Assembly (NCBI GenBank): GCA_039917655.1
Contig: JBDSJC010000285.1
Location: 1 to 24,066, forward strand
Length of the DNA: 24,066 nt
Direction: 5' to 3'
DNA from: PNKC01 sp039917655
GTDB taxonomy: Bacteria > Chloroflexota > Dehalococcoidia > Tepidiformales > Tepidiformaceae
Part shown: one piece after another, positions 1 to 7,795 of the stretch
Position numbering within the stretch: the first letter of the stretch is position 1
Layout of the letters: each line of letters opens with the position of its first letter
Position numbers and translations under genes: made by a program
The notes under the pieces: model-generated
The model's database searches: none
Seen by the model: only the letters and a program-made list of their open reading frames with translations
What the model was told of the DNA's origin: nothing

Positions 1-32
1 AGCCAATGGGCACTGGCCGATGGCCAACGCCC

Positions 33-437
33 TCAGCTCGCCTGGAGGAACTCCACCCAGTTGCCGTCCGGGTCTTCCACAATGGCGATGGTGATGCCGG
101 GCCGGAATTCGCGCACAGGGACCACAACCTTATAGCCCGCCGCGCCGCAACTATCGGTCAGCTCCTGGATGTTCGAAACGCTGATCGTCCAGTAACGGTA
201 GCCGGTGCCGCCCTGGATCCCGCCGGGGGCAGCCTTCGCTTCCGGGATGGTCGCGGGGGCGATCACCTTGATCAGGCTGGTGCCGCACATCAGGCGGTGC
301 ATTACCGAGCCGCCGCCCATCGGCATTTCGCCTTCGTACGTGAAGCCGAGTGTGTCGCGGTAGAACGCAAGTGCCTTGCCGGCGTCCGTGACCACGATTC
401 CGAGGTCGATCGAGTCTTTCGTCAGTTGAATGCCCAT
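33..437 (-). CDS. VOC family protein (glyoxalase/bleomycin-resistance fold)
   Basis: This encodes a single-module VOC protein of 134 residues. The first beta-alpha-beta unit reads SIDLGIVVTDAGKALAFYRD followed by LGF, and the second ends in EDPDGNWVEFLQ, the classical C-terminal metal-ligand region of the family. VOC enzymes are metal-dependent lyases, isomerases or dioxygenases, or bind drugs; the substrate cannot be told from the sequence. I chose the ATG at 437 because GGAGG lies 7 nt upstream; an in-frame codon at 470 would add a basic, non-conserved extension. The usual first-strand His position is occupied by Asp/Leu (IDLGIVV), so metal binding may be altered. It is transcribed in the same direction as the J-domain gene upstream, separated from it by a heptamer repeat. 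Family assignment is secure, function unknown. Confidence 0.85.
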   Translation of the reverse strand: MGIQLTKDSIDLGIVVTDAGKALAFYRDTLGFTYEGEMPMGGGSVMHRLMCGTSLIKVIAPATIPEAKAAPGGIQGGTGYRYWTISVSNIQELTDSCGAAGYKVVVPVREFRPGITIAIVEDPDGNWVEFLQAS

Positions 438-473
438 GGGTGCCCTCCGAAGTTTCAGTAGGCGCAGCATACA

Positions 474-506
474 GGACTGGGGACTGGGGACTGGGGACTG
501 GGGACT
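474..506. repeat. Heptanucleotide tandem repeat (GGACTGG)n
   Basis: There are four perfect copies of GGACTGG followed by a partial fifth copy (GGACT). The array ends 3 nt before the stop codon of the minus-strand J-domain gene (stop at 510-512). In another register the unit is CCCCAGT on the minus strand, which as I recall matches a short tandemly repeated heptamer (STRR) described in heterocystous cyanobacteria; this link is from memory. A second heptamer array sits at 22373-22410. Confidence 0.9.
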
Positions 507-509
507 CCG

Positions 510-1139
510 CTAGTACCCCAGCTCCCGGCGGGCACGGTCGTATTCGGCGCGGACGTGGGCGTTGCCCAGCGTTTCCCAGGCCTCGCGGTTGCGGCGGCTG
601 CGTTCCGTCACCTCCGCGGCCGAGATAGTCTTTGTCGCTGCCAGTTCAGAGGCGCGTCCGTTCAGCGCCTGGAGGATCTCGCGGACCGAAGCGCTGGCGC
701 GCACACCGAGATGCTCATACCAGTCCGTACGGGGGTCGCCGGTGAAGTGCCGGGGGCCAGGCTGACGGGCGTTGACCCGCCCTCGGAAGGCGGACGGGGC
801 GGACTCTTCTTCGAACACGGATCGGCCACCATCAGCACTGGAAGGTGTAGGCGCTGGCGAGGGGCGCGATGGCGGCGGCCGTCTTGGGCCAGTGCGGCCA
901 CCCCTGGCAGACTGCTGCGCCGCGAATCCGCGTGGCCGCGAACGGTCGAACTCTGCCCGGCGTTCCGCGTCGCCCAGCACCGCCCACGCTTCGTTGATCG
1001 ATTGCATGCGCGTCTTGGCTGCCGCGGAATCGTTGCGGTCCGGGTGGTGCTCCTTGGCCAGCCTGCGGTAAGCCGAACGGATCGTCGCGGCGGCCGCGTC
1101 AGCAGCGACTTCGAGGGTGGCGTAGTAGTCCGGTTGCAC
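510..1139 (-). CDS. DnaJ-like protein with N-terminal J-domain and degenerate C-terminal J-like domain
   Basis: This 209-residue protein starts with a canonical J-domain (residues 4-66: DYYATLEV, helix II AYRRLAKEH, HPD at 32-34, then NEAWAVLGDAERRAEFDR). J-domains stimulate the ATPase of Hsp70 (DnaK). A Pro/Ser/Arg-rich linker (about 67-137) leads to a second J-like segment at 139-204 (DWYEHLGV ... NREAWETLGNAHVRAEYDRA). That segment keeps the helix I and IV signatures but has no HPD between its helices. There are no DnaJ zinc-finger or C-terminal substrate domains, so it is a type III/specialised J-protein. The start is the GTG at 1139: no Shine-Dalgarno is visible, but TAGATA lies 6 nt upstream, consistent with a leaderless transcript. 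DnaK is not encoded here. Confidence 0.85.
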   Translation of the reverse strand: MQPDYYATLEVAADAAAATIRSAYRRLAKEHHPDRNDSAAAKTRMQSINEAWAVLGDAERRAEFDRSRPRGFAAQQSARGGRTGPRRPPPSRPSPAPTPSSADGGRSVFEEESAPSAFRGRVNARQPGPRHFTGDPRTDWYEHLGVRASASVREILQALNGRASELAATKTISAAEVTERSRRNREAWETLGNAHVRAEYDRARRELGY

Positions 1140-1173
1140 TGCTGTTATCTAAACCGAAAGGGGGCCGCGGCGC

Positions 1174-1249
1174 GAGTGCCGGAGTGGAGAGTATCGGTGT
1201 GTCGGAGTAGAGCGGGCCCGGTTAGCGGCTTGCTATCACTCCGGCACTC
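1174..1249. repeat. Inverted repeat with 13-bp perfect arms in an intergenic gap
   Basis: Arm 1 (GAGTGCCGGAGTG, 1174-1186) and arm 2 (CACTCCGGCACTC, 1237-1249) are perfect complements separated by 50 bp. The surrounding sequence holds further degenerate copies of a CGGAGT-containing unit (around 1192-1210 and 1250-1265). It lies between the stop of the PAS kinase (1268) and the start of the J-domain gene (1139). It could form a hairpin ending kinase transcription on the minus strand, but no T-tract follows. Confidence 0.7.
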
Positions 1250-1267
1250 CCCGGCTCCGGTACTCCG

Positions 1268-4033
1268 TTACTTGGCCGCCCTCGGCGGCACCGGGAGGAG
1301 CAGCTGGAACGCCGCGCCGCAGCTCGACCCGGGAGTTAGCGCGAGCCAGCCGCCATGCGCCTGGGCGGCTGCCAAAGCTGTGGGCAGGCCTAGCCCGGTC
1401 CCCTTGCCCACTTCCTTGGTGGTGAAGAACGGGTCGAAGATCCGCGAAGCGCTTTCCGCCGGGACGCCGGATCCCGTGTCCGCTACTTCGATGACGTGGT
1501 AGCGGCCGGCGGGCAGGCGCGCCAGCCAACGGGCTCTCCGCGGGCCGACGACCATGATGCGCCGCCGGATGCTGATCAAGCCGCCGGAGGGCATGGCGTC
1601 ACGGGCGTTCACCAGGAGGTTGATGATCACCTGTTGAAGCGCACCGTAGTTGCCCACGATGGTGTCCTGCCCGGCTGCCCCTTCGACCTCCACGCGGATC
1701 GTCGGCCCGAGCACCGGGCGGACGAGCCCCACAGTTTCGGCGATCAGGTCGTTCAAAGAGACCGGTGCCACGCGGTCCACTGCGGGCCGGGCGTAGTCCA
1801 GCAGGCGGGCCACGAGGTCCGCGCCGCGCCGCGCCGCGGTGGCCGCATCGTCCAGCGATTGGCGTGAGGGCGAATCGGGCGCAAGTTCGCGCGCCACCAG
1901 GTAGAGGTTGCCGAGAATCGTTGTGAGCAGATTGTTGAAGTCATGCGCGATGCCGCCGGCGAGCACGCCGAGGCTCTCGCGCTTCTGCGCTTCGAGCAGG
2001 GCCGCTTCCGCGTTTCGGCGGTCAGTGACATCTAGAGCGAAGCCGATAACCCCCTTGCCGGGCTTACCGGCGGCGATCGGCGAACAACGTACCTCGAACA
2101 CGCGGCCGGCGATGTCCACGGTCTCGACGAACTCGTTGCCGGCGAGCGCGTGGTCGATCGCCCCAACCACCGCTGGGCTCTCTGCGAACAGGTTGCTTGC
2201 AGGGCGGCCCACGGAATGCGCAGGCAGTCCGAGGGCCCCGAGCATGCGGCCTTCGAGCAGCGTCACCAGCCCGTGCCCGTCCACAGCGAAGAGGACGAGC
2301 GGAGCGTTGGCCGCCACCGTGCGCAGGCGTGTTTCGGCGAGCAGCCGCGCGGAGAGCGCATCGCGCTCCCGCGTGATGTCTTCGGCGACCACGATCTGCG
2401 CGTGACGGCCGTTGAAATCGATCTCGTGAGAGCGGATGCGTACCCAGATGCGTGTGCCATCGCGGCGCCGGTGAGGGCGCTCGTCCGCCTGGGGAAAGAT
2501 CGCCGGCAGGAGTTCTTCGCTCGAATCCAGGTCATCGAGGTCTTCGGAGTGCAAGTCGAGCATCTCTTCGCGGCTATACCCATACTGGGCGACCGCCGCC
2601 TCGTTCACCTCCACCAGCTCTCCCGTTTCGTGGTCGAACACCCAGGTGGCGTGCGGGTTGGCGTGGAACAGGCGGCGAAAGCTGATCTCGGCCTGCTGCA
2701 AGGCGTCAGCGGCGGCTTCCCGTTCGATGGCGAGCTTGGCCAGCGCGGTGGCCACGTCCACCAGTCCGGCGTGGGCGGCGTCTGGCTGGCGAGCATCCAG
2801 GTAGTAGATCGCGAAGGTGGCGAGCACTTCGCCCGTGGCCGAAAGGATCGGCGTGGACCAACAGGCCCGCAGACCGTGACGAAGAGCGGCCTGCCTCCAG
2901 TCCGCCCAGAGCGGGTCGCTCGCGATGTCCGCAGCGACCACCGGGGCCTTGCGCTCGGCGGCCGCCCCGCACGAACCGGCGCTCGCCCCGATTGCCGTGC
3001 CTTCAATGAGGTCGATGTACTCCGTGGGGAGACTCGCGCCGGCGAGGTGGTGGAGCGTCCGCGTGCCGGGGTGAAGGCTGAGCAACGAACAGACGGTACG
3101 GTCCGCGAGGCTCTCCACGAGATTGCAGAGCGCGGTAAGCGTATCGGCCAGCGGCCGCGCGAGGGCGATCATCTCAAGCACTTCGCCCTGGCCCGCGAGC
3201 AGCTTGGCCTCACGCCGCCGCAGGCTGATGTCGCGTCCCACGGCGTGGAAGCCGCGGTATGGCCCTACGGGCGGGCCGATCAGCCGCGTGCTCACCTCGA
3301 TCGGCACGATCCGGCCGGACTTCGTCTTAATCTCCGCTTCGTATGAGGTGACGTCGGATTCGCCGGACTCCTTGATCCGGCGCAGTTCGGCGCCGAGAGG
3401 CGCGGATGAGGGGACGATCAGTTCACGCAGTGATTTGTCCAGCAGTTCTTCGCGCGAATAGCCCGTCAGCCGTTCGCCGCGTACGTTCACGGAGGTGATG
3501 CGGCCTTTTTCGTCCACGGTGCACATAAAGTCGCCGGCGTTCTCCACCAGGTCGCGGTAACGCGCCTCGCTTTCGGCGAGGGCCTGGTGGATGCGGCGGC
3601 GCTCGCTGATATCCCGGAACATGAAGCGCGCCCGCACCGGGATGCCGGCGTCGTCCAAAACGTACGAACCCTGGACTTCGGAGCGGAAGCTTGAGCCATC
3701 CTTGCGCAACATCACGATCTCGTGCATCTCTTCGCTGTCCGAACGGGTGTAGCCGAATTCCGGGTCGATGCGGTCGCGGAGGTGCTCGGCAATTGTGTTG
3801 AGGACGAAGTCGCGGTACTCGGGCGCCAGGATGCGCGGGCCCTGCACGCCGTCCGCAATGTCCGCCTGGGTATAGCCGAGGAGGATCTCGGCGGCGCGGT
3901 TCATAAATGTAAGCCGCGTGGTAGCGATGTCCGCTTCGACCATTGCGGAAGGCAAGTGGTAGCGGAAGAGCTCGTATTCGGCTCGAATGGACGCTGCCGT
4001 TAAGGGAGCAGCCGAATCTATCGCAGGACTCAT
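1268..4033 (-). CDS. Multi-PAS/GAF sensor histidine kinase (soluble)
   Basis: This is a 921-residue sensor kinase. Domains in order: PAS (about 25-145, closing with MFRDISERR), PAS (about 155-272, GRDISLRRR), GAF (about 285-440, with SCGAAAERKAPVV and HGLRACWSTPI), PAS (about 450-560, AEDITRERD), PAS (about 570-675, ALDVTDRRN), then the HisKA dimerisation helix and HATPase_c. The phospho-acceptor is His697 in GGIAHDFNN. The N-box Asn is 809 (LLVNARDAMP), G1 is DTGSGVP (851-857), the F-box DPFFTTK, and G2 GTGLGLPTA. There are no membrane segments and no receiver domain, so it should act in the cytosol and pass phosphate to an unlinked response regulator. The GAF resembles phytochrome-type and general ligand GAFs; the signal is unknown. 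The start ATG at 4033 has GGAG close upstream. Confidence 0.95.
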   Translation of the reverse strand: MSPAIDSAAPLTAASIRAEYELFRYHLPSAMVEADIATTRLTFMNRAAEILLGYTQADIADGVQGPRILAPEYRDFVLNTIAEHLRDRIDPEFGYTRSDSEEMHEIVMLRKDGSSFRSEVQGSYVLDDAGIPVRARFMFRDISERRRIHQALAESEARYRDLVENAGDFMCTVDEKGRITSVNVRGERLTGYSREELLDKSLRELIVPSSAPLGAELRRIKESGESDVTSYEAEIKTKSGRIVPIEVSTRLIGPPVGPYRGFHAVGRDISLRRREAKLLAGQGEVLEMIALARPLADTLTALCNLVESLADRTVCSLLSLHPGTRTLHHLAGASLPTEYIDLIEGTAIGASAGSCGAAAERKAPVVAADIASDPLWADWRQAALRHGLRACWSTPILSATGEVLATFAIYYLDARQPDAAHAGLVDVATALAKLAIEREAAADALQQAEISFRRLFHANPHATWVFDHETGELVEVNEAAVAQYGYSREEMLDLHSEDLDDLDSSEELLPAIFPQADERPHRRRDGTRIWVRIRSHEIDFNGRHAQIVVAEDITRERDALSARLLAETRLRTVAANAPLVLFAVDGHGLVTLLEGRMLGALGLPAHSVGRPASNLFAESPAVVGAIDHALAGNEFVETVDIAGRVFEVRCSPIAAGKPGKGVIGFALDVTDRRNAEAALLEAQKRESLGVLAGGIAHDFNNLLTTILGNLYLVARELAPDSPSRQSLDDAATAARRGADLVARLLDYARPAVDRVAPVSLNDLIAETVGLVRPVLGPTIRVEVEGAAGQDTIVGNYGALQQVIINLLVNARDAMPSGGLISIRRRIMVVGPRRARWLARLPAGRYHVIEVADTGSGVPAESASRIFDPFFTTKEVGKGTGLGLPTALAAAQAHGGWLALTPGSSCGAAFQLLLPVPPRAAK

Positions 4034-4237
4034 GGACTCCGCTTAGTGCGCCTATCGCGCCCGTCAATGGTCGCTGGGCGCAGGGGTGAATGGTATCGGG
4101 ATTTCCCCTCGGTTCGGGCGTGGAGAGAGCGAGCGGCCCCCGGCGAATCACTCAGCCCCTCTGCATTTGCACGTTCACCACTTACTGCTTCCTTTATCTG
4201 CCGGGCTCGTTAACCCGTCCCAAACAGCCGAAGCTGA

Positions 4238-4243
4238 TACCGT
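4238..4243 (+). promoter_or_regulatory. Candidate -10 element of a leaderless transcript (TACCGT)
   Basis: TACCGT lies 7 nt before the ATG at 4251, where no Shine-Dalgarno is visible. The spacing would put the transcription start on or next to the start codon. No good -35 is seen. It is supported mainly by the same arrangement before several other genes in this window. Confidence 0.35.
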
Positions 4244-4250
4244 CGAACAT

Positions 4251-5933
4251 ATGCCTCGTCTGATTCTTGCCGCCTTCGTGGCGTTCGTTGTTTTCGCCGC
4301 CATTGGCGTTTCCAATCCGCCGCAGCCAGCGGTCGCCGCCGCGGCAACTATTGACTGGCAGGGTTGTGGCGGCAGCTTCCAGTGCGCCACGCTCAAAGTG
4401 CCGGTGGACTATTCCAACCCGGGCGGCAAGACACTGGACCTCGCGCTCGTGAAGCAGCCCGCGAAAGACCCTTCGAAGCGCATCGGCACGCTGATGGCCA
4501 ACCCCGGCGGCCCCGGCGCTTCGGCGATTAATTTCGTGCGCATCTGGGCGACTGTGCTCTCCAAAGAGATCCGCGACCGCTTCGACATCGTCACGTTCGA
4601 CCCCAGGGGCGTTGGCCAGAGTTCGCCGATCGTCTGTCATGATGACCTGCAAAAGCTGGTGGGCCTGGACCCGAGTCCGGACAATGCATCCGAGTGGGAC
4701 GCTGTGAAAGCCCAGTCGAAGATCTTCGCGGACGCCTGTGCGAACAAGTACGGTGACCTGCTCTCGGCGGTGGGCACGAAGAACGTGGCGCGTGACATGG
4801 ACACGATCCGCGTGGCGCTGGGCGAAGACAAGCTGACCTACGTGGGCTATTCGTACGGTACCGTCATCGGCTCGGTCTACGCGGACATGTACCCGGCGCA
4901 TGTGCGAGCCTTCGTGCTGGACGGCGCGGTGGACGTTTCGCTCGGCTTCGAACAGACGGTGGGGACGCAGGCGGTGGGGTTCGAACGCGCCCTGGCCGCC
5001 TACGAGGCGGATTGCGACCAGACGAAGTGCGCCGCCGCCCCAAACGGAGACACCGCCCGGGTGATCGACGAATTGCTCGCCCAGGTCGAAAAGAAGCCAC
5101 TGCCCGCGCCCGCGGCGGACCGGGCGGCCGGCCCGGGCGAGGTGCTCCTGGGGATTATCGAGGCGATGTACAGCAAGTTCAGCTGGCGCGGGCTGACGGA
5201 CGCGCTGGCGCAGGCGAACAAAGGCGACGGCAGCGGGCTGGTTAAGCTGGCGGACAAGTATCTCCAACGCGAAAGCGACGGTTCGTATCCCAACTTGATT
5301 GAGGCGAACAGCGCCGTGAACTATGTGGACAACGCCTGCTCTCGGAACCCTGACGATTACATCGCCATGGCCGCACGGCTGGCGAAAACAGCGCCGCACT
5401 TCGGCGCCTCGGCCGCCAGTTCCGGCGCGACCTGCGCCTACTGGGGAGCGAAGCCTGACCCGCTGACCGTGCCTCGGGCCGCCGGCGCCCCGCCGATCGT
5501 GGTCATCGGCACAACAAACGACCCTGCCACCCCGTACGAATGGGCGGTCGCGCTGAGCAAACAGCTACAGTCCGGCTTGCTGGTCACCCACCGCGGCGAA
5601 GGCCACACGATCTACGCCCAGGGCGATGCCTGCATCGATAAGGCGGTGAACGCCTACCTGCTCGAACTGACCGCGCCAGCGCCAGGGCTTTCTTGCGGAA
5701 ACGGCGCTCCACCGCCTGAGACGGCGCCGGGCCAGGCGCCACGCGAAACGCCGGCGACGGGCTCTGTCAGCGGCAGCGACTCCCAGCCCACGGCCCGAGG
5801 CGCGGCCCCGGGCCCACCAAACACGGGCCAGGGCCGAGACAACGGGTCGCTGGCGATCATCGTGGTTGCGCTGATCATCGTGGTCGCGGCGGCAGCGGTT
5901 GCCGGCGGGGTGGTGGTCGCGCAGCGGCGCTGA
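4251..5933 (+). CDS. Secreted, membrane-anchored alpha/beta hydrolase (TAP/SlpE-like tripeptidyl aminopeptidase family)
   Basis: The 560-residue protein starts with a signal peptide (residues 1-31, hydrophobic LILAAFVAFVVFAAIGV, Ala-rich cleavage region). It continues with the TAP-family N-terminus (CATLKVPVDYSNP, about 45-57). The oxyanion segment is NPGGPGAS (84-91), the nucleophile Ser201 lies in GYSYG, the acid is Asp424 (TTNDPATP) and the base His452 (GEGHT). The C-terminal lobe matches TAP-like domains. Family members release N-terminal peptides or hydrolyse esters outside the cell. Residues about 482-532 form a Pro/Gly/Ser/Thr-rich linker, and 533-557 a hydrophobic helix ending in AQRR, so the enzyme is probably tethered to the outer face of the membrane. 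The ATG at 4251 is chosen because it begins directly with the signal peptide; the in-frame ATG at 4086 would add 55 unlikely residues. Confidence 0.9.
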   Translation: MPRLILAAFVAFVVFAAIGVSNPPQPAVAAAATIDWQGCGGSFQCATLKVPVDYSNPGGKTLDLALVKQPAKDPSKRIGTLMANPGGPGASAINFVRIWATVLSKEIRDRFDIVTFDPRGVGQSSPIVCHDDLQKLVGLDPSPDNASEWDAVKAQSKIFADACANKYGDLLSAVGTKNVARDMDTIRVALGEDKLTYVGYSYGTVIGSVYADMYPAHVRAFVLDGAVDVSLGFEQTVGTQAVGFERALAAYEADCDQTKCAAAPNGDTARVIDELLAQVEKKPLPAPAADRAAGPGEVLLGIIEAMYSKFSWRGLTDALAQANKGDGSGLVKLADKYLQRESDGSYPNLIEANSAVNYVDNACSRNPDDYIAMAARLAKTAPHFGASAASSGATCAYWGAKPDPLTVPRAAGAPPIVVIGTTNDPATPYEWAVALSKQLQSGLLVTHRGEGHTIYAQGDACIDKAVNAYLLELTAPAPGLSCGNGAPPPETAPGQAPRETPATGSVSGSDSQPTARGAAPGPPNTGQGRDNGSLAIIVVALIIVVAAAAVAGGVVVAQRR

Positions 5934-5947
5934 GCAGCGCCGATTTT
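5925..5947 (+). terminator. Rho-independent terminator overlapping the hydrolase stop codon
   Basis: CGGCGC (5925-5930) pairs with GCGCCG (5937-5942) around a TGAGCA loop that contains the stop codon, and is followed by ATTTTG. The stem is only 6 bp but all G/C, and the T run is short. Confidence 0.5.
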
Positions 5948-5979
5948 GCCTGAGCGGCTCGTACCGTGTCGTTGTCTTG

Positions 5980-5996
5980 GCGTCAGCAGATGACGC
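5980..5996. repeat. Short inverted repeat GCGTCA-N5-TGACGC
   Basis: Perfect 6-bp arms at 5980-5985 and 5991-5996, located 46 nt before the flavoprotein start at 6042. It could be a weak hairpin or a dimeric regulator site; nothing further supports either. Confidence 0.35.
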
Positions 5997-6041
5997 GAAT
6001 CCCGCCTACGCTGCGCTGCGCGTTCGCGCAGGAGGGTAGTC

Positions 6042-6506
6042 ATGAGCAGGTGGAGTGATTTCGCGGCGGCTGAACCGGAGATGGCAAAGGACGGCCGGGA
6101 CCTGTTTTACCGGGTGGGCATCGGGCTGGGCTACCTTGCCACCGTGCGCAAGGATGGCGGGCCGCGCGTCCATCCGTTCTGCCCGGTGATCGCCGGAGAC
6201 GGGATCTACGGGTTCATCCTCAACCAATCGGCGAAGAAGCTGGACCTCCAGCGTGACGGTCGCTACGCCATCCACAGCTTCCCTGCGGACGACGTCGATG
6301 ACGAGTTTTACATCACGGGCACCGCGCGGCTGGTCACCGATGAGGCGGAGTACGCCGCCGCTAAAGCCTCATACGAAGCCAGCGGCGGGAAGACGGACGA
6401 CGGCGAGACGTTGTTCGAATTCCAGCTTGAGAAGGCGATGCACGCAAAGTACAAGGCCCGGCCGGATTGGCCGCCGACTTACCGCAAGTGGAGCGCCGTC
6501 CGATAA
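6042..6506 (+). CDS. PNPOx-like split-barrel flavin-binding protein
   Basis: This 154-residue protein has the pyridoxamine 5'-phosphate oxidase-like split barrel. The strand LGYLATVRKDGGPRVHPFCPV is the typical first beta hairpin, and FILNQSAKKLDLQRDGRYAIHSF is the cofactor-binding segment with conserved K/D and R-Y-A positions. Relatives bind FMN, F420 or haem and act as oxidoreductases; the exact cofactor cannot be set here. A strong AGGAGGG lies 5 nt before the ATG at 6042. It probably stands alone: a terminator-like hairpin precedes it and 140 bp separate it from the following UspA. Confidence 0.85.
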   Translation: MSRWSDFAAAEPEMAKDGRDLFYRVGIGLGYLATVRKDGGPRVHPFCPVIAGDGIYGFILNQSAKKLDLQRDGRYAIHSFPADDVDDEFYITGTARLVTDEAEYAAAKASYEASGGKTDDGETLFEFQLEKAMHAKYKARPDWPPTYRKWSAVR

Positions 6507-6646
6507 GCCACGGCTGGCTTGCTGGTTGTCACAATGTCCCGGTTGGCCCCTGCCTTGCCGTCTGTTCGGCCCGTGCCTCCGGAGGCGGGAAGCGGCACAA
6601 TAGGCCCGGCGGCCTCCACCACGGCGCCGCTCTTCGAGGAGAACCC

Positions 6647-7513
6647 ATGACAGACACCACTGGGCCAGCCGCGGTTGGCGCCATCCTCGTGCCGCTGGAC
6701 GGCTCCGCGCTCGCCGAAAAGGCCCTGCCACTGGCCGCCTGGCTTGCGAAAGCAATCAGCGCCCCCGTCCGCTTCGTGCACGTCATCGACGATGACCGCA
6801 TGGCGGACACGCCTCAAGAAGTAACCCTCGCGAAGGACCGGTTCGCCACGTATTCGACCGGCCTGGCTGAGCGGGCGGGAGTGGCAACCTCGACGAGCGA
6901 GGTACTGACCGGCGACCCGGCCGACCAACTGCTCCGCGCCTCCGAGGGCTCGCGCTACGTTGTCATTGCCACACACGGTAAGGGCGGGTTCCGGGCGACG
7001 CTCATCGGAAGCGTGGCGGATAAGGTTGTGCGCGGCGCAACCGTGCCTACGTTTCTTGTGCCGGGGGCGGAATCCGGCGGCGCGCCCACAATGGACAAGC
7101 CGTTCCTCGTTGGGCTGGATGGATCACCTCAAGCGGAGGCCGGTCTGGCCGTCGCCAGGGAGCTGGCGGCCGCGACGGGTGCAAAGCTCACCCTGCTGCG
7201 CGCCTTCACCATGCCCACCACGTCGGTGGGCATGGAATTCTCGGCCTACAGCCCTGACCTCCTCACTTCGCTCCAGGACGCGGCCACCGAGTACATGCGC
7301 GGAGTAGTGAAGCCCGGCGAGTCCGAACGGCTGGTCCAGAGCGACGCCGCGACCGCGATCGTCGAAGCGGCGAAGGAGCTGGACGCGGGGCTCGTGGTGC
7401 TCACTTCTGGCGGCAAGGGGCTTGCCAAGCGCCTCGCCTTCGGGAGCGTTACCGACCGGGTTATGCACGCGATCGACCGCACACTGCTCGTCGTACCGCA
7501 GCAACGGCGTTAG
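6647..7513 (+). CDS. Tandem universal stress protein (two UspA domains)
   Basis: The 288-residue protein carries two UspA modules. Domain 1 (about 9-143) begins GAILVPLDGSALAEKALPLA and holds the nucleotide-binding pattern THGKGGFRATLIGSVADKVV. Domain 2 (about 150-287) begins PFLVGLDGSPQAEAGLAVA and ends GGKGLAKRLAFGSVTDRV followed by TLLVVPQ. Tandem Usp proteins bind ATP and act in stress, hypoxia or stationary-phase physiology. The start is the ATG at 6647, which has GAGGAG 6 nt upstream; the frame is open further upstream but that part has no Usp similarity. A divergent paralogue lies at 22409-23278. The channel and the oxidoreductase follow on the same strand, but a 282-bp gap argues against one operon. 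Confidence 0.93.
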   Translation: MTDTTGPAAVGAILVPLDGSALAEKALPLAAWLAKAISAPVRFVHVIDDDRMADTPQEVTLAKDRFATYSTGLAERAGVATSTSEVLTGDPADQLLRASEGSRYVVIATHGKGGFRATLIGSVADKVVRGATVPTFLVPGAESGGAPTMDKPFLVGLDGSPQAEAGLAVARELAAATGAKLTLLRAFTMPTTSVGMEFSAYSPDLLTSLQDAATEYMRGVVKPGESERLVQSDAATAIVEAAKELDAGLVVLTSGGKGLAKRLAFGSVTDRVMHAIDRTLLVVPQQRR

Positions 7514-7795
7514 CCTCGGGCCACGAGCCGCTCAAGTCCCGTGCTGGCGGAGCCGCGCGAACGAGAAGCACTGCACCTTTGGTCTGGTGCGCCTCGACGT
7601 GGATGCCCCTCCCCTGGTGACGGCCGCGGTGGAGTTGGGACTGGCGGGCGAACGCCGCGTGGATGTTGTTCGTCAACTGCGCGGGCGTGAACCGCGAGGG
7701 CCGTTTCTGCGGAAACCCAGTCCTTCAGAGTCTCGCTCGCGCGGCGCGATTCACTCACCTACAGTTTCTCTACCCTCATTATCAGGCGGGATTCG

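Noticed and set aside
2150..3346. Long plus-strand open frame (398 codons) opposite the histidine kinase.
   Set aside because: Antisense shadow in GC-rich DNA; Arg/His/Gly-rich translation with no domain, while the minus strand encodes a complete PAS/GAF kinase.
4086..4250. Upstream in-frame start of the hydrolase at 4086.
   Set aside because: It would bury the signal peptide behind 55 residues; the ATG at 4251 begins it directly.
4194..5399. Minus-strand frame of 401 codons opposite the alpha/beta hydrolase.
   Set aside because: Low-complexity Arg/Val/His translation without motifs; the plus strand has all catalytic residues.
7514..7795. Possible small genes in the 282-bp gap between UspA and the channel.
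   Set aside because: Open frames on both strands have Pro/Arg/Ser-rich translations, no Shine-Dalgarno and no family resemblance; I see no feature here.
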